Below the pieces are notes generated by a model. The model saw nothing but the letters and a program-made list of their open reading frames with translations, was not told the DNA's origin and did no database searches. Source: UBA2210 sp036825195 (GTDB lineage: Bacteria; Desulfobacterota; Syntrophia; Syntrophales; UBA2210). From it: 64,000 nt of DNA. This document shows positions 44,632-54,315 of this stretch, one piece after another. Numbering within the stretch: position 1 is the first letter of the stretch; every line of letters begins with the position of its first letter. The stretch spans positions 16,584 to 80,583 of the forward strand of contig DAISYQ010000009.1 in assembly GCA_036825195.1 (NCBI GenBank), written 5' to 3'. The position numbers were made by a program, and so were the translations under genes.

Positions 44632-46140
44632 TTATTCAGCATTCGCCCCTGTTTCTGATACATCATCTTCCTCAGAAAGGGGTTGTACACCGAACTGGAT
44701 CATCCTGTTTTCCTCTCCAACCTCGATATTAACATCCTCGACCATCTCATACCCGTCCGCTTTTACCGAAATCCGGTAGGCACCGGGGGTAACGGGAAGA
44801 CCGAAACCGCCCGCCTCGCCGGTGTACAGATTGTATGGGCGTGACGTATCATCACCGCTCAGGTCTTCCACCGAAACGGCAACCTGGCTGATACCCTCAC
44901 CCGGCGTGTACAGGGTATCCTGGTCCAGATCCGAATAGACAACTCCTTCGATACAGGGAAGATTTTCTGCAATACTCGCGCCAAAATCAGCCACCATAAA
45001 AAGCAGGTTATCCCCGCATATACCGCCCAGTTCGCTCGACGTTCCCGTAATGATACCAACGCCAACTTCCTTCAAGGCGGGATTGAGTATGGTTCTCTCT
45101 TCCGTGTCGGGCTGTAACTCAGATACAAAGAGCTTCTTGAACATGATGAATACCAGGCGATCCACCTGATCCACCAGGATTTCGGGCTCTTCTAAAGCAG
45201 CATCGGACCCCATGCACTGAAGTCCCATAATTTCTCCCATTGCCGTCGGATCATACCCTGTTTCCCGAATACGGTCCTCATAGGTTCGTCCGTCCGGAGA
45301 ATCGTGCAGATAATAACCGTTTTCCAGCATATCCTCTACGTGAGCCCGGGCCGCTTTATAGAGATCGGCATTGAAGGTAAGGGGAGGGAGCCCCGCTTTC
45401 AAGGTATCCTGTAATTCGGGAAGATCCGCAAGGATCTGCTCCGGATCCATACCGAGAGAGGTCGCCACATCGAGAGGCCTGAGACGCGCCTGATTGATCA
45501 GTTGAATAAGATGCATCCCCGCCCTGTCCAGACTCCGGCCGAAATCACAGGTGACGATATAGGCATTAAAGGTGTATCCTCCCAGGTTCAATGTGCCCGC
45601 ACCCAGAGCTATTCCCACATGGGTAAGATCCGGATCAAGGATAGTCCATTGCTCTCCAGCCGTCGGATCAAGCTGGTCTCGGAACATACGCTCAAACATG
45701 GTTCTTGCCGACTCGGCAGGATCAATAAAATTCGAGAATCCCGATAATCCTAAAGATTCACTACTCGCCACAGCGATATACCCTGTTTCTCGAATCCGAT
45801 CCCCATAGGTACGGCCGTCCAAGGAATCATATCCGTAGTAACCCTCTTCGAGCATTTCCTCCGTATGGACCCTGGCCGCTTCGTAGAGGTTCTTATCGGC
45901 CGTAAGTGAGGGAAGTCCCTCAGTGATAATATCGCGCCTCTCGGGAAAGTCCAGGACTATCCGGTTTGGATCCATCCCCATGGAGGCCGCAACTGCCAGT
46001 GGATTTTCCCGTGCCGCGTTGATCATATCAAGAAAGGCGGTTTCATATTCCGATGGGCCGATATCTTCCGCCCACACGCTCGGAGCGAACCACAGCACCA
46101 GAATTATTACCGCTATTATATGGATTCCTTTTACTTTCAT
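44632..46140 (-). CDS. Secreted protein with two CAP/SCP domains and a CNA-B/SdrD-like tail
   Basis: 502 residues from ATG 46138-46140; signal peptide VKGIHIIAVIILVLWFAPS. Two tandem CAP (cysteine-rich secretory/allergen V5/PR-1) domains span about residues 25-210 and 215-400. Each has FLDMINAARENPLAVAAS-like and AARVHTEEMLEEGYYGYDS-like motifs (second copy LIQLINQARLRPLDVATS, AARAHVEDMLENGYYLHDS). Each also has DGRTYxDRIRETGY. The tail (VVYSDLDQDTLYTPGEGISQ, VAVSVEDLSG) is an SdrD-B/CNA-B-like fold. Such proteins are extracellular; enzymatic activity is not established. The internal repeat shows duplication of the domain. Confidence 0.87.
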   Translation of the reverse strand: MKVKGIHIIAVIILVLWFAPSVWAEDIGPSEYETAFLDMINAARENPLAVAASMGMDPNRIVLDFPERRDIITEGLPSLTADKNLYEAARVHTEEMLEEGYYGYDSLDGRTYGDRIRETGYIAVASSESLGLSGFSNFIDPAESARTMFERMFRDQLDPTAGEQWTILDPDLTHVGIALGAGTLNLGGYTFNAYIVTCDFGRSLDRAGMHLIQLINQARLRPLDVATSLGMDPEQILADLPELQDTLKAGLPPLTFNADLYKAARAHVEDMLENGYYLHDSPDGRTYEDRIRETGYDPTAMGEIMGLQCMGSDAALEEPEILVDQVDRLVFIMFKKLFVSELQPDTEERTILNPALKEVGVGIITGTSSELGGICGDNLLFMVADFGASIAENLPCIEGVVYSDLDQDTLYTPGEGISQVAVSVEDLSGDDTSRPYNLYTGEAGGFGLPVTPGAYRISVKADGYEMVEDVNIEVGEENRMIQFGVQPLSEEDDVSETGANAE

Positions 46141-46230
46141 GACTTCAAAAATAAGCAAGAGCTATGCCACTCTTCCGAAATTGGCACGAAGGTTTCGAGA
46201 CAATGCATTGCCCCCGTCGGATACCGATAA

Positions 46231-46259
46231 TTTATATCTCTTTCATATATATCTGACAA
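46231..46259 (-). promoter_or_regulatory. Promoter of the double-CAP gene
   Basis: On the minus strand, TTGTCA (46254-46259) and TATAAA (46231-46236) are separated by 17 bases. Each matches the sigma-70 consensus at five of six positions. It lies about 90 bases before the start codon, in a 223-base gap with no other gene. Confidence 0.55.
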
Positions 46260-46363
46260 TTTTTAGAGGGCTCTACTATCCCTCGGCAACATCCCGAGTT
46301 ATGGGAATGGTCAAAGATGATCAGGATTGGTCAAATACAACCAGGAGTAGCTTACTCTCGACA

Positions 46364-48703
46364 CTAATCCCCGCCTATCGCACTGTGATTTCTGAGCAGA
46401 GATTGGTAGTATGGGGTTCCTCTAATATTTTCCAGATCCGCATCAGAGGCAAGGAATTCCCATTTATCGAACCCCTCTTCAACAGCTCTTTTAAGCCAGG
46501 TAATGGATTCTTCCCTCTTGTTCTGACGTGCGTAGGCGCAGGCAATATTATAGCAAACAGGGGCGGAATCATCGGGGTGCAGTCTGACCGCTTCAGATAG
46601 GTGAAGGATCGCCTCGTCGAGGCGCCCTTTGATCGCAAGCAGGTTTCCGAGATCATAGTGGGTCTTTGCATTGTCTGGACCGATGCGTACCGCCTCGGAT
46701 AGGTGGTAAATCGCGCCGTCCGGATCACCTTTGAGCGCCAGAGCAGTCCCCAAATTGTAATGAGCGTCCGTATAGTCGGGCCTGATTTCGATTGCCTCTG
46801 AAAAACTTCGGGCCGCCCCCGTAAGATCGCCTCTTATCATGAGAATGCTCCCGAGATTGTTGAGCGCCATCTCATTCCGGGGTTCCAGCCGGACGGCCTC
46901 GCGCAGATGTCCGAGAGCGCCGTCCAGATCGCCCATACGGGACAAGATCACACCCAGATTGGTATGAGCCTTAACGTTGCCGGAATCTATCTCCAACACC
47001 CTCGAATAGTGTCGTGCAGCACCTTTAAGATCTCCGCACTCTTCCAAAATCTTGCCCAGATTATAGTGAGCGTCCTCATAGTCGGGATCGATGTCCAGCG
47101 TTTTCCGATAATAGGAGACGGCCTTGTCGGTATCGCCTTTCTTTCCCAGTATAACCCCCATGTTATTGTTTGCCTTGGCGCTGTCGGGCTTGCGTTTCAG
47201 TACACGACTATAGCATTTCAGGGCCTCGTCGTAACGTTCCTCTGAGACAAGGGCATTACCGAGATTCATGCATGCCCTGATGTTGTGAGGAGATTTTGCC
47301 ACAACATCGGTCCACAGTGTCACCTTGTCCTGCCACACACCGTTCCTCAGATATGTAGCCACTCCCAGCAATATGATAATCGCGATACAGACAAGAACGG
47401 CGTACGTACGTCTCTTCGGCAGAAGCCGGAAGGGCAGCCAGGCGGCAAAAAGGGCGAACCCGAAGAGAGGAAGGTAGAGCCTGTGTTCAAAGAGTGCATC
47501 GCTGATGGGTATGATGCTGGATTCTACTGAGAGAGTGATGAAGAACCAGAAAATAGAGATCGTGACAACGGGATATCTCTTCCTCACCCATACCGCCAGT
47601 ATGGCAAGTCCAGCCAGGAAGATGAAGGCGATCGGCGTAAGACCGTCAAAGAAACCCTCCTTGAAGGGGTACAGGTAATCCATGTTCTGCCCAACGGGGA
47701 AAAAGAGGAGCCTAACATATATGATCAAAACGGTGAACTGGGTGCACAGATAACTCCATCTACTTACCAGTTCTGTTTCACGCGCCCGTTCAGCTACATC
47801 CTCCAGCACATTTCCTACCTCCCCTCCCCTGAATATACCCATGGCGAACAGGATAAACACCGCAAACAGAATGAAGACGGGAATAACCCACAGGAATTTT
47901 CGTGCACGGTTCCTCCAGGTACCGCCGAAGCAGATCCACTCAATTAAAATGATGGCACCGGGTAAACTGGCCGCGTTCTGTTTGCTCATAAAGGCCAGCA
48001 GACCGCAGATAATGGAGAGGGCATAAAAGGCTAACGGTGAGTGCTTTGTGGCACTTCGAACCGTGGCATTCGACCTTTGACTCACCACCCTTCCCTGAAG
48101 ATAGAACCACACCGAACTCATGTAGAAGAAGGCCGCCAGGGAAGCGTAGCGCTGTACTATATAGGTGACTGCCTGAGTCTGTATCGGATGGACAACGAAA
48201 ATGAGGGCCGTGAAGAGCGATATCGCAGGAATTGCGGATTGGAGATCGAAGATCGGTCGTTGCGGTGCCGAATTCGCTACCTCTTTCTGGTTGCCTTTCC
48301 CTCTTCCTCTCTGATCCTGAAGCTTTGCAATGGGTGATTCCCCATCTGCACCGGGAGGCCGCATAAGCAGCCTCAGAATCGTACGTGCAAGGAAGTACAC
48401 AATAAAACCGTTTACGATATGTATCAGGATATTGACCAGGTGATACCCGAAGAGGTCGAGTGTACCGAATCGATAATTGAGGGCAAAGGTGAAATCGACA
48501 ACAGCTCGAGGTTTTAAAAATCTCTCCCAAGATGAAAAGGTTGACAGATCCCTGATTCCGGCATTCTCTACGATACTGGTATTGTCGTCGAATACGAAGG
48601 GAGACTCGAAGGTGTTGCTGTAAACAAGAAGGGCCGCAAGGGCTATGATCATCAAACCAGACCACGGCGACACAAGGATCTTTTCCAACTTTGAGCCGTT
48701 CAT
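46364..48703 (-). CDS. Polytopic GT-C-like membrane protein with C-terminal TPR repeats (TMTC-like)
   Basis: 779 residues from ATG 48701-48703 (MNGSKLEKILVSPW). About ten membrane segments occupy residues 15-430. The first luminal/periplasmic loop has SPFVFDDNTSIVENAGIRDL, resembling the acidic-pair motif of GT-C transferases such as TMTC proteins. About eight TPR repeats follow (for example DEALKCYSRVLKRKPDSAKA, GDLKGAARHYSRVLEIDSGN). A protein O-glycosyltransferase or lipid-sugar-dependent enzyme is plausible given the glycan context, but this is inference. No convincing operon partner is seen; a bidirectional-type hairpin separates it from the next gene. Confidence 0.8.
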   Translation of the reverse strand: MNGSKLEKILVSPWSGLMIIALAALLVYSNTFESPFVFDDNTSIVENAGIRDLSTFSSWERFLKPRAVVDFTFALNYRFGTLDLFGYHLVNILIHIVNGFIVYFLARTILRLLMRPPGADGESPIAKLQDQRGRGKGNQKEVANSAPQRPIFDLQSAIPAISLFTALIFVVHPIQTQAVTYIVQRYASLAAFFYMSSVWFYLQGRVVSQRSNATVRSATKHSPLAFYALSIICGLLAFMSKQNAASLPGAIILIEWICFGGTWRNRARKFLWVIPVFILFAVFILFAMGIFRGGEVGNVLEDVAERARETELVSRWSYLCTQFTVLIIYVRLLFFPVGQNMDYLYPFKEGFFDGLTPIAFIFLAGLAILAVWVRKRYPVVTISIFWFFITLSVESSIIPISDALFEHRLYLPLFGFALFAAWLPFRLLPKRRTYAVLVCIAIIILLGVATYLRNGVWQDKVTLWTDVVAKSPHNIRACMNLGNALVSEERYDEALKCYSRVLKRKPDSAKANNNMGVILGKKGDTDKAVSYYRKTLDIDPDYEDAHYNLGKILEECGDLKGAARHYSRVLEIDSGNVKAHTNLGVILSRMGDLDGALGHLREAVRLEPRNEMALNNLGSILMIRGDLTGAARSFSEAIEIRPDYTDAHYNLGTALALKGDPDGAIYHLSEAVRIGPDNAKTHYDLGNLLAIKGRLDEAILHLSEAVRLHPDDSAPVCYNIACAYARQNKREESITWLKRAVEEGFDKWEFLASDADLENIRGTPYYQSLLRNHSAIGGD

Positions 48704-48885
48704 AATTGCCGTCCGTCCTTCAGGAGAGGCATCGTATTCAGGACATGAAACCGAAGATCGATTTCCGGTTGTGCGCACATTGAAACCTTTTGTATCGGTT
48801 GAGGCTTCTGTTCTTGAGATCGGGGAACAGGGTATCGGGAAGCGGCAAATCCGGGGTTGTAGGAAGACAATCTCCCCGAATTTTA

Positions 48886-48914
48886 CAAGGCAGGGCCGTT
48901 ACAGCCCTGCCTTG
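48886..48914. terminator. Strong hairpin terminator between the shared-module gene and the TPR gene
   Basis: A perfect 11-bp stem, CAAGGCAGGGC/GCCCTGCCTTG, closes a 7-base loop. It lies 22 bases after the stop of the minus-strand gene at 48936-51278. T-rich sequence follows on both strands (TAAAATT on the minus strand, ATTTTT on the plus strand). Confidence 0.75.
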
Positions 48915-48935
48915 CGGTGATTTTTACCTGCGGTA

Positions 48936-51278
48936 TTACATACCTTGCAGTGCATCGAGCATCATCTCATCGGATGAACTGTTCAGCTGGAAACCAACAA
49001 CCTCCCTATCAGATGCATAGGTGATATAGGTGGCGCCGCCGATATCGTGGGTAAACAGATCTTGTGCCTGGTCCACCATCTTCGCATGACCCTCAAGACC
49101 GACTGTTTCCGTAGCTATCTCCGTTCCACTGTCGTCATATGCGGTCAGAGTGACGGTCGTTGGATCGCTCTCCAGATTGACGAAGGCAATCCCCGTCCAG
49201 CCGTCTCGCTCCAGTTTGGCAAAGACACCCTTGGTACCGCTGATGCCGACTCCGGTATATCCCGCCAGTTGCATATTGTTTCGGGTTCCGAACAGCTCAA
49301 AGCCGGTTATGGGACTTTCCGCATCGATCTGCATCCAGGCCGCATCAACCGGCAGATCGAGTGCGTCAGCTGTTCCGATATATTTCTCCCGACCACCAAT
49401 ATCAACAGACTGAGGAGTCAGAGGAACACCGTCAGCACAGTAGGGGGTTATCGTTATGGTGGTATCCGATACTGACGGGTTATAGGCCACAATACCGGTC
49501 CACCAGTAGCTGCCGTTGGCAATATGAGGATAATATATGGTGGAACTGGTATGATCCGTCAACAGGACGCCGCTCAGTTGCCTGGTGTCGTCGATACTGC
49601 TGAACAGTTCCAGGCCGACCACGCCGTTGGCACCCGTAATGACAGCGGAACCGATATCCGGTTGGGGATCACCGCCGAAGATATCCCTGATCTTGAAGGT
49701 GGTGTGCCCGTTAGCATACAGTCTTCTCGTCGTCGTCGCCCCGTTGTCGAATTCAATGGTCACGTCCTGTTCCGATTGGGTCGTGTTGATGAGACTTACC
49801 TCCGTCAGCCACATATCGCTCGAGGCGATATGTGAGATGTATATGTCGCCGGTATTGATCTCCGAGACGGCGGGAACGGCCACACGGTACTCTCCCCGTC
49901 CTTCCGGGGAGAAGGATGAGAACTTTGCATACCCCTCCACGGTATCCAGATCCGATTCGAATACGATATAGCCGATAAGATTTGGTTTGGTAAATTCATT
50001 ACCTACCGTTACTTCTCTCCTCCCATGAGGATCCAAGGTGACTGATATGGGATCTATCTTGGTAATGAGGTAACCCGCGTTGTTGTACGCCCTGAAGACC
50101 CCGTTCAGCGTCTCGCTGTCGCTCGTATTGATGACGCAGATCTCCGTCTCCCAGGTGTATTCCTGTCCTGTATCATCACTGGTCGAGACGATATGGGGAA
50201 AATACAGGGTGTGTGCCGATGATCCCAGGGATGAGGTAAAGGTTCTGTCCCTCCCGTACGTTGTCCCTGCGATGTTTGTGGCGGCAAGCCGGTAATGGTA
50301 GACCGTGTTCGGTTCAAGGTCGTTTATGACGGCACTGACGGACACGGCGCTTGTCCCGGAACCCAAGCTCGTTGTTGCGGTTGACGACCCGTACTCCGCG
50401 CTTGTCCCATACTCGAAATGACTGGTTGTATAGAAACCATTGGGATTGACGGTACCGTTCAAGGTAGCCGCCTCACCTGTTTCGGATGTGGCTCCACCGG
50501 TCGCTACCGCGGGAGCGACTGCCTGGCCTCCCCCTGGATTGGTGCTGTACCGTACATAAAAATTTTCATACCTGCCGGCAGCTTCCATCCCCGGGTATTG
50601 AAGGCCGATTTTGCCGGTGGCATTTTCAATACCTGCAACCATGGCATCATAAATACTACCATCTCCGTAAGAGGTTACACCGCTATAGTTGACCTGGATA
50701 TCATTTGACCCTTCGTACAACACATATTGGTATGTATTGCCTTCATCGTCTCTGTGATACAGATAGGGCACATTCGAAAACTGGACTACAAATTCTCTGT
50801 TTGGCGAACTCCCCCGGAGTTCGTAGCGTACGCTGGCCTGTCAAGCGCCCGGATGGAGATATGCCCACATCCCGGCTATGAAGTTAGCCGTCTTATTGGT
50901 ACTCGCCGTTGGGATCGGTTCCACGCTACATGATGCCAGCCGGGGTCCGTCGTTAAAGGTGAGATAGCCATATTTGGAGATGTAAAGCTGGGTATACTCG
51001 TTTCCGTAGAAGGTAAAGGTGAACCCTATATCGATCGGATGAGATAAGATAGCCTCTTCTCCGCCTTCTTTGGCCACAGATTGAAATTCAGGTACTACCA
51101 CACTGGTTTTGCTATTGAGTATACTTTCCCATACAAAGGGGATCACGCCCTCTTCATGGCTGTCATAATATACATACCCGCCGGCATCAGGCCCGTCCGT
51201 TAAGGCCATCAAGGCAGGTGGTACAAGCGTCGAAAAAACGATCATTCCGATCAACAGGATCAAACTTCTTTTGAACAT
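48936..51278 (-). CDS. Secreted beta-rich protein with Fn3-like domain and four shared modules; in-frame UGA (possible Sec146)
   Basis: 780 residues if TGA 50841-50843 is read through; otherwise it splits into 145 and about 611 residues. Strong GAGGAG precedes ATG 51276-51278; signal peptide SLILLIGMIVFSTLVPPALM. The frame continues without another stop: AGMWAYLHPGA-U-QASVRYELRGSSPNREFVVQF. The head domain (about 30-230) is a known beta-rich type found in secreted proteins (FIxGxWxxLxPxxGGSVxYxL...PNRxFVVQ, then LYEGSNDIQVNY). An Fn3-like domain follows (about 250-345, NGFYTTSHFEYGTSAEYGSS), then the four shared modules. A hairpin follows the TGA. Sec, a nonsense mutation from GGA and a sequence error all remain possible. 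Confidence 0.72.
50805..50823 (-). promoter_or_regulatory. SECIS-like hairpin after the in-frame UGA of the shared-module protein
   Basis: On the minus strand, a perfect 8-bp stem CGAACTCC/GGAGTTCG closes a 3-base loop GGG. The stem begins 17 bases after the TGA and the loop 25 bases after it. A G opens the loop, as required, but the loop is minimal and lacks the GU of the other two elements. Confidence 0.45.
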
Positions 51279-51883
51279 ATGGTACTTCTCCTCAACATCT
51301 CATTTGTAACAACTGCCCTTTTCACTGTCCGGTGACAGTGAGTCTCACCCGCGGCAGAAGTGTAGAAGAACTCCCCTTGCGAGTCAAGGGGAAAGGTATA
51401 GGATTCAAATCTCAGATACAAACTGTTTGCTTCCCTCTTTTACCTCCTTTTTTAAGAACGCTACGCATTAGCACCTTACCGTTGATTTTAACGCATTATG
51501 CGTCAATATCACATCTAAAGCATCACGTGCTCTATACTGATCTTTGGATACACCATAGTTTCTATGGTAACGGATTGTCTTGCTCAGGAATCCAAGAATC
51601 CGTGACAGCGCACCCTAATACATTTGTTGCCGTTGATACCGATCCATTCGACAATATTACCGGTTTGGCTATTGCCGCATCCGGAGAACACGCATTCATC
51701 GTACCGCAAATATACTTAATATTATTAGCATATTAAATAAGCAATATCACGTACAACCCGTGAAATCTATCACACAGCAACTCATTCTATGCACGAAAAT
51801 TAAGCAAATAGCATGCCAGACATAAATAACTCTCAAGGAGCGCCGAACAATATTTTCACAACTTCACGAACAATCGAGCAGAA
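51279..51883. other. 605-base intergenic region with palindromes and a possible gene remnant
   Basis: No intact gene. It holds ACTGTC-CGGT-GACAGT near 51325-51340 and an ACGCAT-T-ATGCGT palindrome near 51490. Around 51600-51736 a plus-strand frame reads NTFVAVDTDPFDNITGLAIA then ASGEHAFIV, which looks like one blade of a YVTN-type beta-propeller and is probably a remnant. The promoter of the gene at 48936-51278 should lie at the left end. Confidence 0.35.
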
Positions 51884-53344
51884 CTAAGAATTATTCTTAT
51901 CGAATGTCTTTCTACCCAAAATACCGAGAACGGAACGGAGTGCCTCTTTGTCCTGTTTGTTAAAGCCTTTCAGGATAAAAAGGACAATGGCATACCAGAC
52001 GCATCCCGTTATCACGATGCACCAAACTGGCAGAAATTGTATTGTTTCAACAAGAGCACCCATAATCACGGCGGCGAGAGCCGGCCTCCATACCAGAAGC
52101 AAGGGGTTGAACCTCAAAAAATATCTCCCGATGCAGCTATAGACCAGCGCGAAGATGGCCAGTTCACAGATCAGGGTCGCAGCGGCGGCGCCGATATGAT
52201 GGTAACTCGGGATGAGAAGTAGGTTCAATATTATATTAAAAAGCACCGTCACGCCGATAATAACGGTATAATGCTTCTGTCTGTCAATCATGTTCAGCAG
52301 GTGTCCCCCCAGGTAGTTGAGAAAGACAAAGACTTCCGCCCAGATCAATATCCGCAAGGCAGGCGTCGCATTCTCAAAACCTTCTCCGAAGACAAACAGT
52401 ATCAACCTCGGGGCAAGCAGAAACATCCCGACACCTATGGGAAGGGCCAGCATGGCGAGGTACCTGAACGACCGCGTGAAGATGTCGGTAAGGACCTCTG
52501 TGTTTTCTCTCGAATACTGAGCCATGGGAGGCAGGATCGCCAATACCAGCAGGTAGGGGATATAATGGATAACGTCAATCAAGCGATAGGCCGCATTGTA
52601 CCATCCCGTCACCTGATCACCGATCATCAATGAGAGCATAACGGTGTCAATCCTGTGATATATATAGAGAAATGAGATACTGAGAGCAAAGGGAACTGAT
52701 CGGACAAAGAGTCTCTTCCACAACCCAAAGTCGAATCCAAACCTGGGAATAAAATACCTTCTTGCAAAGAAGAAGTACAAAAACTGTCTGACCAGATTGG
52801 AAATGAGGAGTGCCAAAACCAGGTACAGAAGCGATCTGGTTACATAGAGGAGTACCACGCCGGCAAAGAGTGCCGTCGCCCGTTCTATGACGTCAATCAA
52901 CGCCGTCAGGTCCATTCTTTCATTAGCGTTAAGGATGGTTCCAAAGACCGATCCTACGGTACCAATACCGTAAATTACCGCCACGATCATGAAACTCTTG
53001 ATAATCAGAACATCATCCCTGATAGACGCAAGAAGAAGAAACGAGACAACGACCGAAACAACCGCAAGTATCGCTTTCATTGACAGGAGGTTAGTTCCGT
53101 ATCGGGTAGTAATATCCTTGTTCGCCGGTACATCCTTGGTGATGAGATATTCCATACCGGGATTGCACAGAATCGTTATAAGATATCCAAAGGCAAAGAG
53201 GAATGAATACTGTCCGACCCCCACATCACCCAGAGTTCTCGCTATACAGACCATAAGGAGGAAGGAAAAGACATACCCCACCGCAGTCCCAGCGAATAGT
53301 GCAAGGGTGTTTTTGATTATCCTATCCTTCGTCATCATTGCCAT
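51884..53344 (-). CDS. Wzx-type polysaccharide flippase (MOP superfamily)
   Basis: 486 residues with 12-14 predicted membrane segments. The N-terminus IIKNTLALFAGTAVGYVFSF and IARTLGDVGVGQYSFLFAFG are typical of Wzx/RfbX-type proteins. It would flip undecaprenyl-linked oligosaccharides to the periplasm. The ABC exporter 27 kb away gives a second export route, so the two may serve different glycans. It is followed by no Wzy-like polymerase in this window. It is 43 bases downstream of a GT2 gene in the same direction. Confidence 0.9.
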   Translation of the reverse strand: MAMMTKDRIIKNTLALFAGTAVGYVFSFLLMVCIARTLGDVGVGQYSFLFAFGYLITILCNPGMEYLITKDVPANKDITTRYGTNLLSMKAILAVVSVVVSFLLLASIRDDVLIIKSFMIVAVIYGIGTVGSVFGTILNANERMDLTALIDVIERATALFAGVVLLYVTRSLLYLVLALLISNLVRQFLYFFFARRYFIPRFGFDFGLWKRLFVRSVPFALSISFLYIYHRIDTVMLSLMIGDQVTGWYNAAYRLIDVIHYIPYLLVLAILPPMAQYSRENTEVLTDIFTRSFRYLAMLALPIGVGMFLLAPRLILFVFGEGFENATPALRILIWAEVFVFLNYLGGHLLNMIDRQKHYTVIIGVTVLFNIILNLLLIPSYHHIGAAAATLICELAIFALVYSCIGRYFLRFNPLLLVWRPALAAVIMGALVETIQFLPVWCIVITGCVWYAIVLFILKGFNKQDKEALRSVLGILGRKTFDKNNS

Positions 53345-53387
53345 TTCGGATTATTTATAACTCCAGGAAAAACCATTCTGTACCTGA

Positions 53388-54281
53388 TTATCGGAATGAT
53401 TTCTTGAGACGCATCAGTTTCTTTATCGTTTGTACGGACACGGGTTCTCTCTGCATAAGCAGACGAGGGAGCCTCACCATTCCGGCAATGGAACCTTTCA
53501 GCGTAAATCGAAGGGCGTGCTTCTCGGCACCGGTCACATTCCAGACAAAGATTTTCCAGAGACATGCCAGAGGCATGATCGCCAGAGGGTACCTCCTGAT
53601 TACGGTGAAGATCTCATTCCGGCATCCATAAAACATGTACAGCTTTTCGTCTCTGTTGATCAACGCCCTTTCGTGATATATTACTGCCTTGTTGTACAAA
53701 AGGACTGAGTACCCCGCCTCGACAATCCGCAGGGTCATATCGGTCGATTCGGCCTGCCGGAAGAAATCGTGAGGGAAATACCCTACTTTATCAATAACCT
53801 CTCGTTTCACTGCAAACCCTCCTTCAGGAAAGAAAAAGGTGTGGCCTTCTTTCAGATCGGGATCGCTTCCCGACTCAATAACCCGGCAGGCAATGACTCC
53901 CAGACTCTCATCCGTTAAAAGTCGCTCAACACAGAACGCCAAGGTGGTCGGCAGTATTCGGGCATCATCATCCAGAGAGAACAGTATATCTCCCCGGCAA
54001 CTTGCCAGAGCTATATTTCTTCCCTCCACGGCACCGAGATTTCTGTTGAGCCGTATGACACGTACTTCCGGATAGGTTGTCCGAACGGCTTTTACGGTTC
54101 CGTCGTTAGAAGCGGAATCCACGACAACGACTTCAATGGGACGATAGGGTTGTCGCAGCACGGAATCAATCGCTTTGAGGACATACCGGCGGCGATTCCA
54201 TGTGAGGATGGCTACACTGACAAGCGGATTTGCTGCTTCATGCATCATAATTATGAACTGACCGTTTCTCCCTTCAAACAT
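53388..54281 (-). CDS. Family 2 glycosyltransferase
   Basis: About 297 residues; ATG 54246-54248 gives a shorter alternative start. GT-A motifs: VSVAILTWNRRRYVLKAIDS, VVVDSASNDGTVKAV, NRNLGAVEGRNIALASC, ILFSLDDDARI at the DxD position, and FFRQAESTDMTLRIVEAGYS. A hydrophobic stretch (YPLAIMPLACLWKIFVWNV) may bind the membrane. It lies upstream of the flippase gene and would add a sugar to the flippase substrate. Confidence 0.88.
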   Translation of the reverse strand: MFEGRNGQFIIMMHEAANPLVSVAILTWNRRRYVLKAIDSVLRQPYRPIEVVVVDSASNDGTVKAVRTTYPEVRVIRLNRNLGAVEGRNIALASCRGDILFSLDDDARILPTTLAFCVERLLTDESLGVIACRVIESGSDPDLKEGHTFFFPEGGFAVKREVIDKVGYFPHDFFRQAESTDMTLRIVEAGYSVLLYNKAVIYHERALINRDEKLYMFYGCRNEIFTVIRRYPLAIMPLACLWKIFVWNVTGAEKHALRFTLKGSIAGMVRLPRLLMQREPVSVQTIKKLMRLKKSFR

Positions 54282-54315
54282 TTTTATGGGGTCATTACCT
54301 GCAAGGTTGCATATA

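Noticed and set aside
50825..50834. AGCGTACGCT palindrome as the SECIS of the third UGA gene
   Set aside because: A four-pair stem with a two-base loop is too small and too close to the UGA; the 8-bp hairpin further on is the better candidate.
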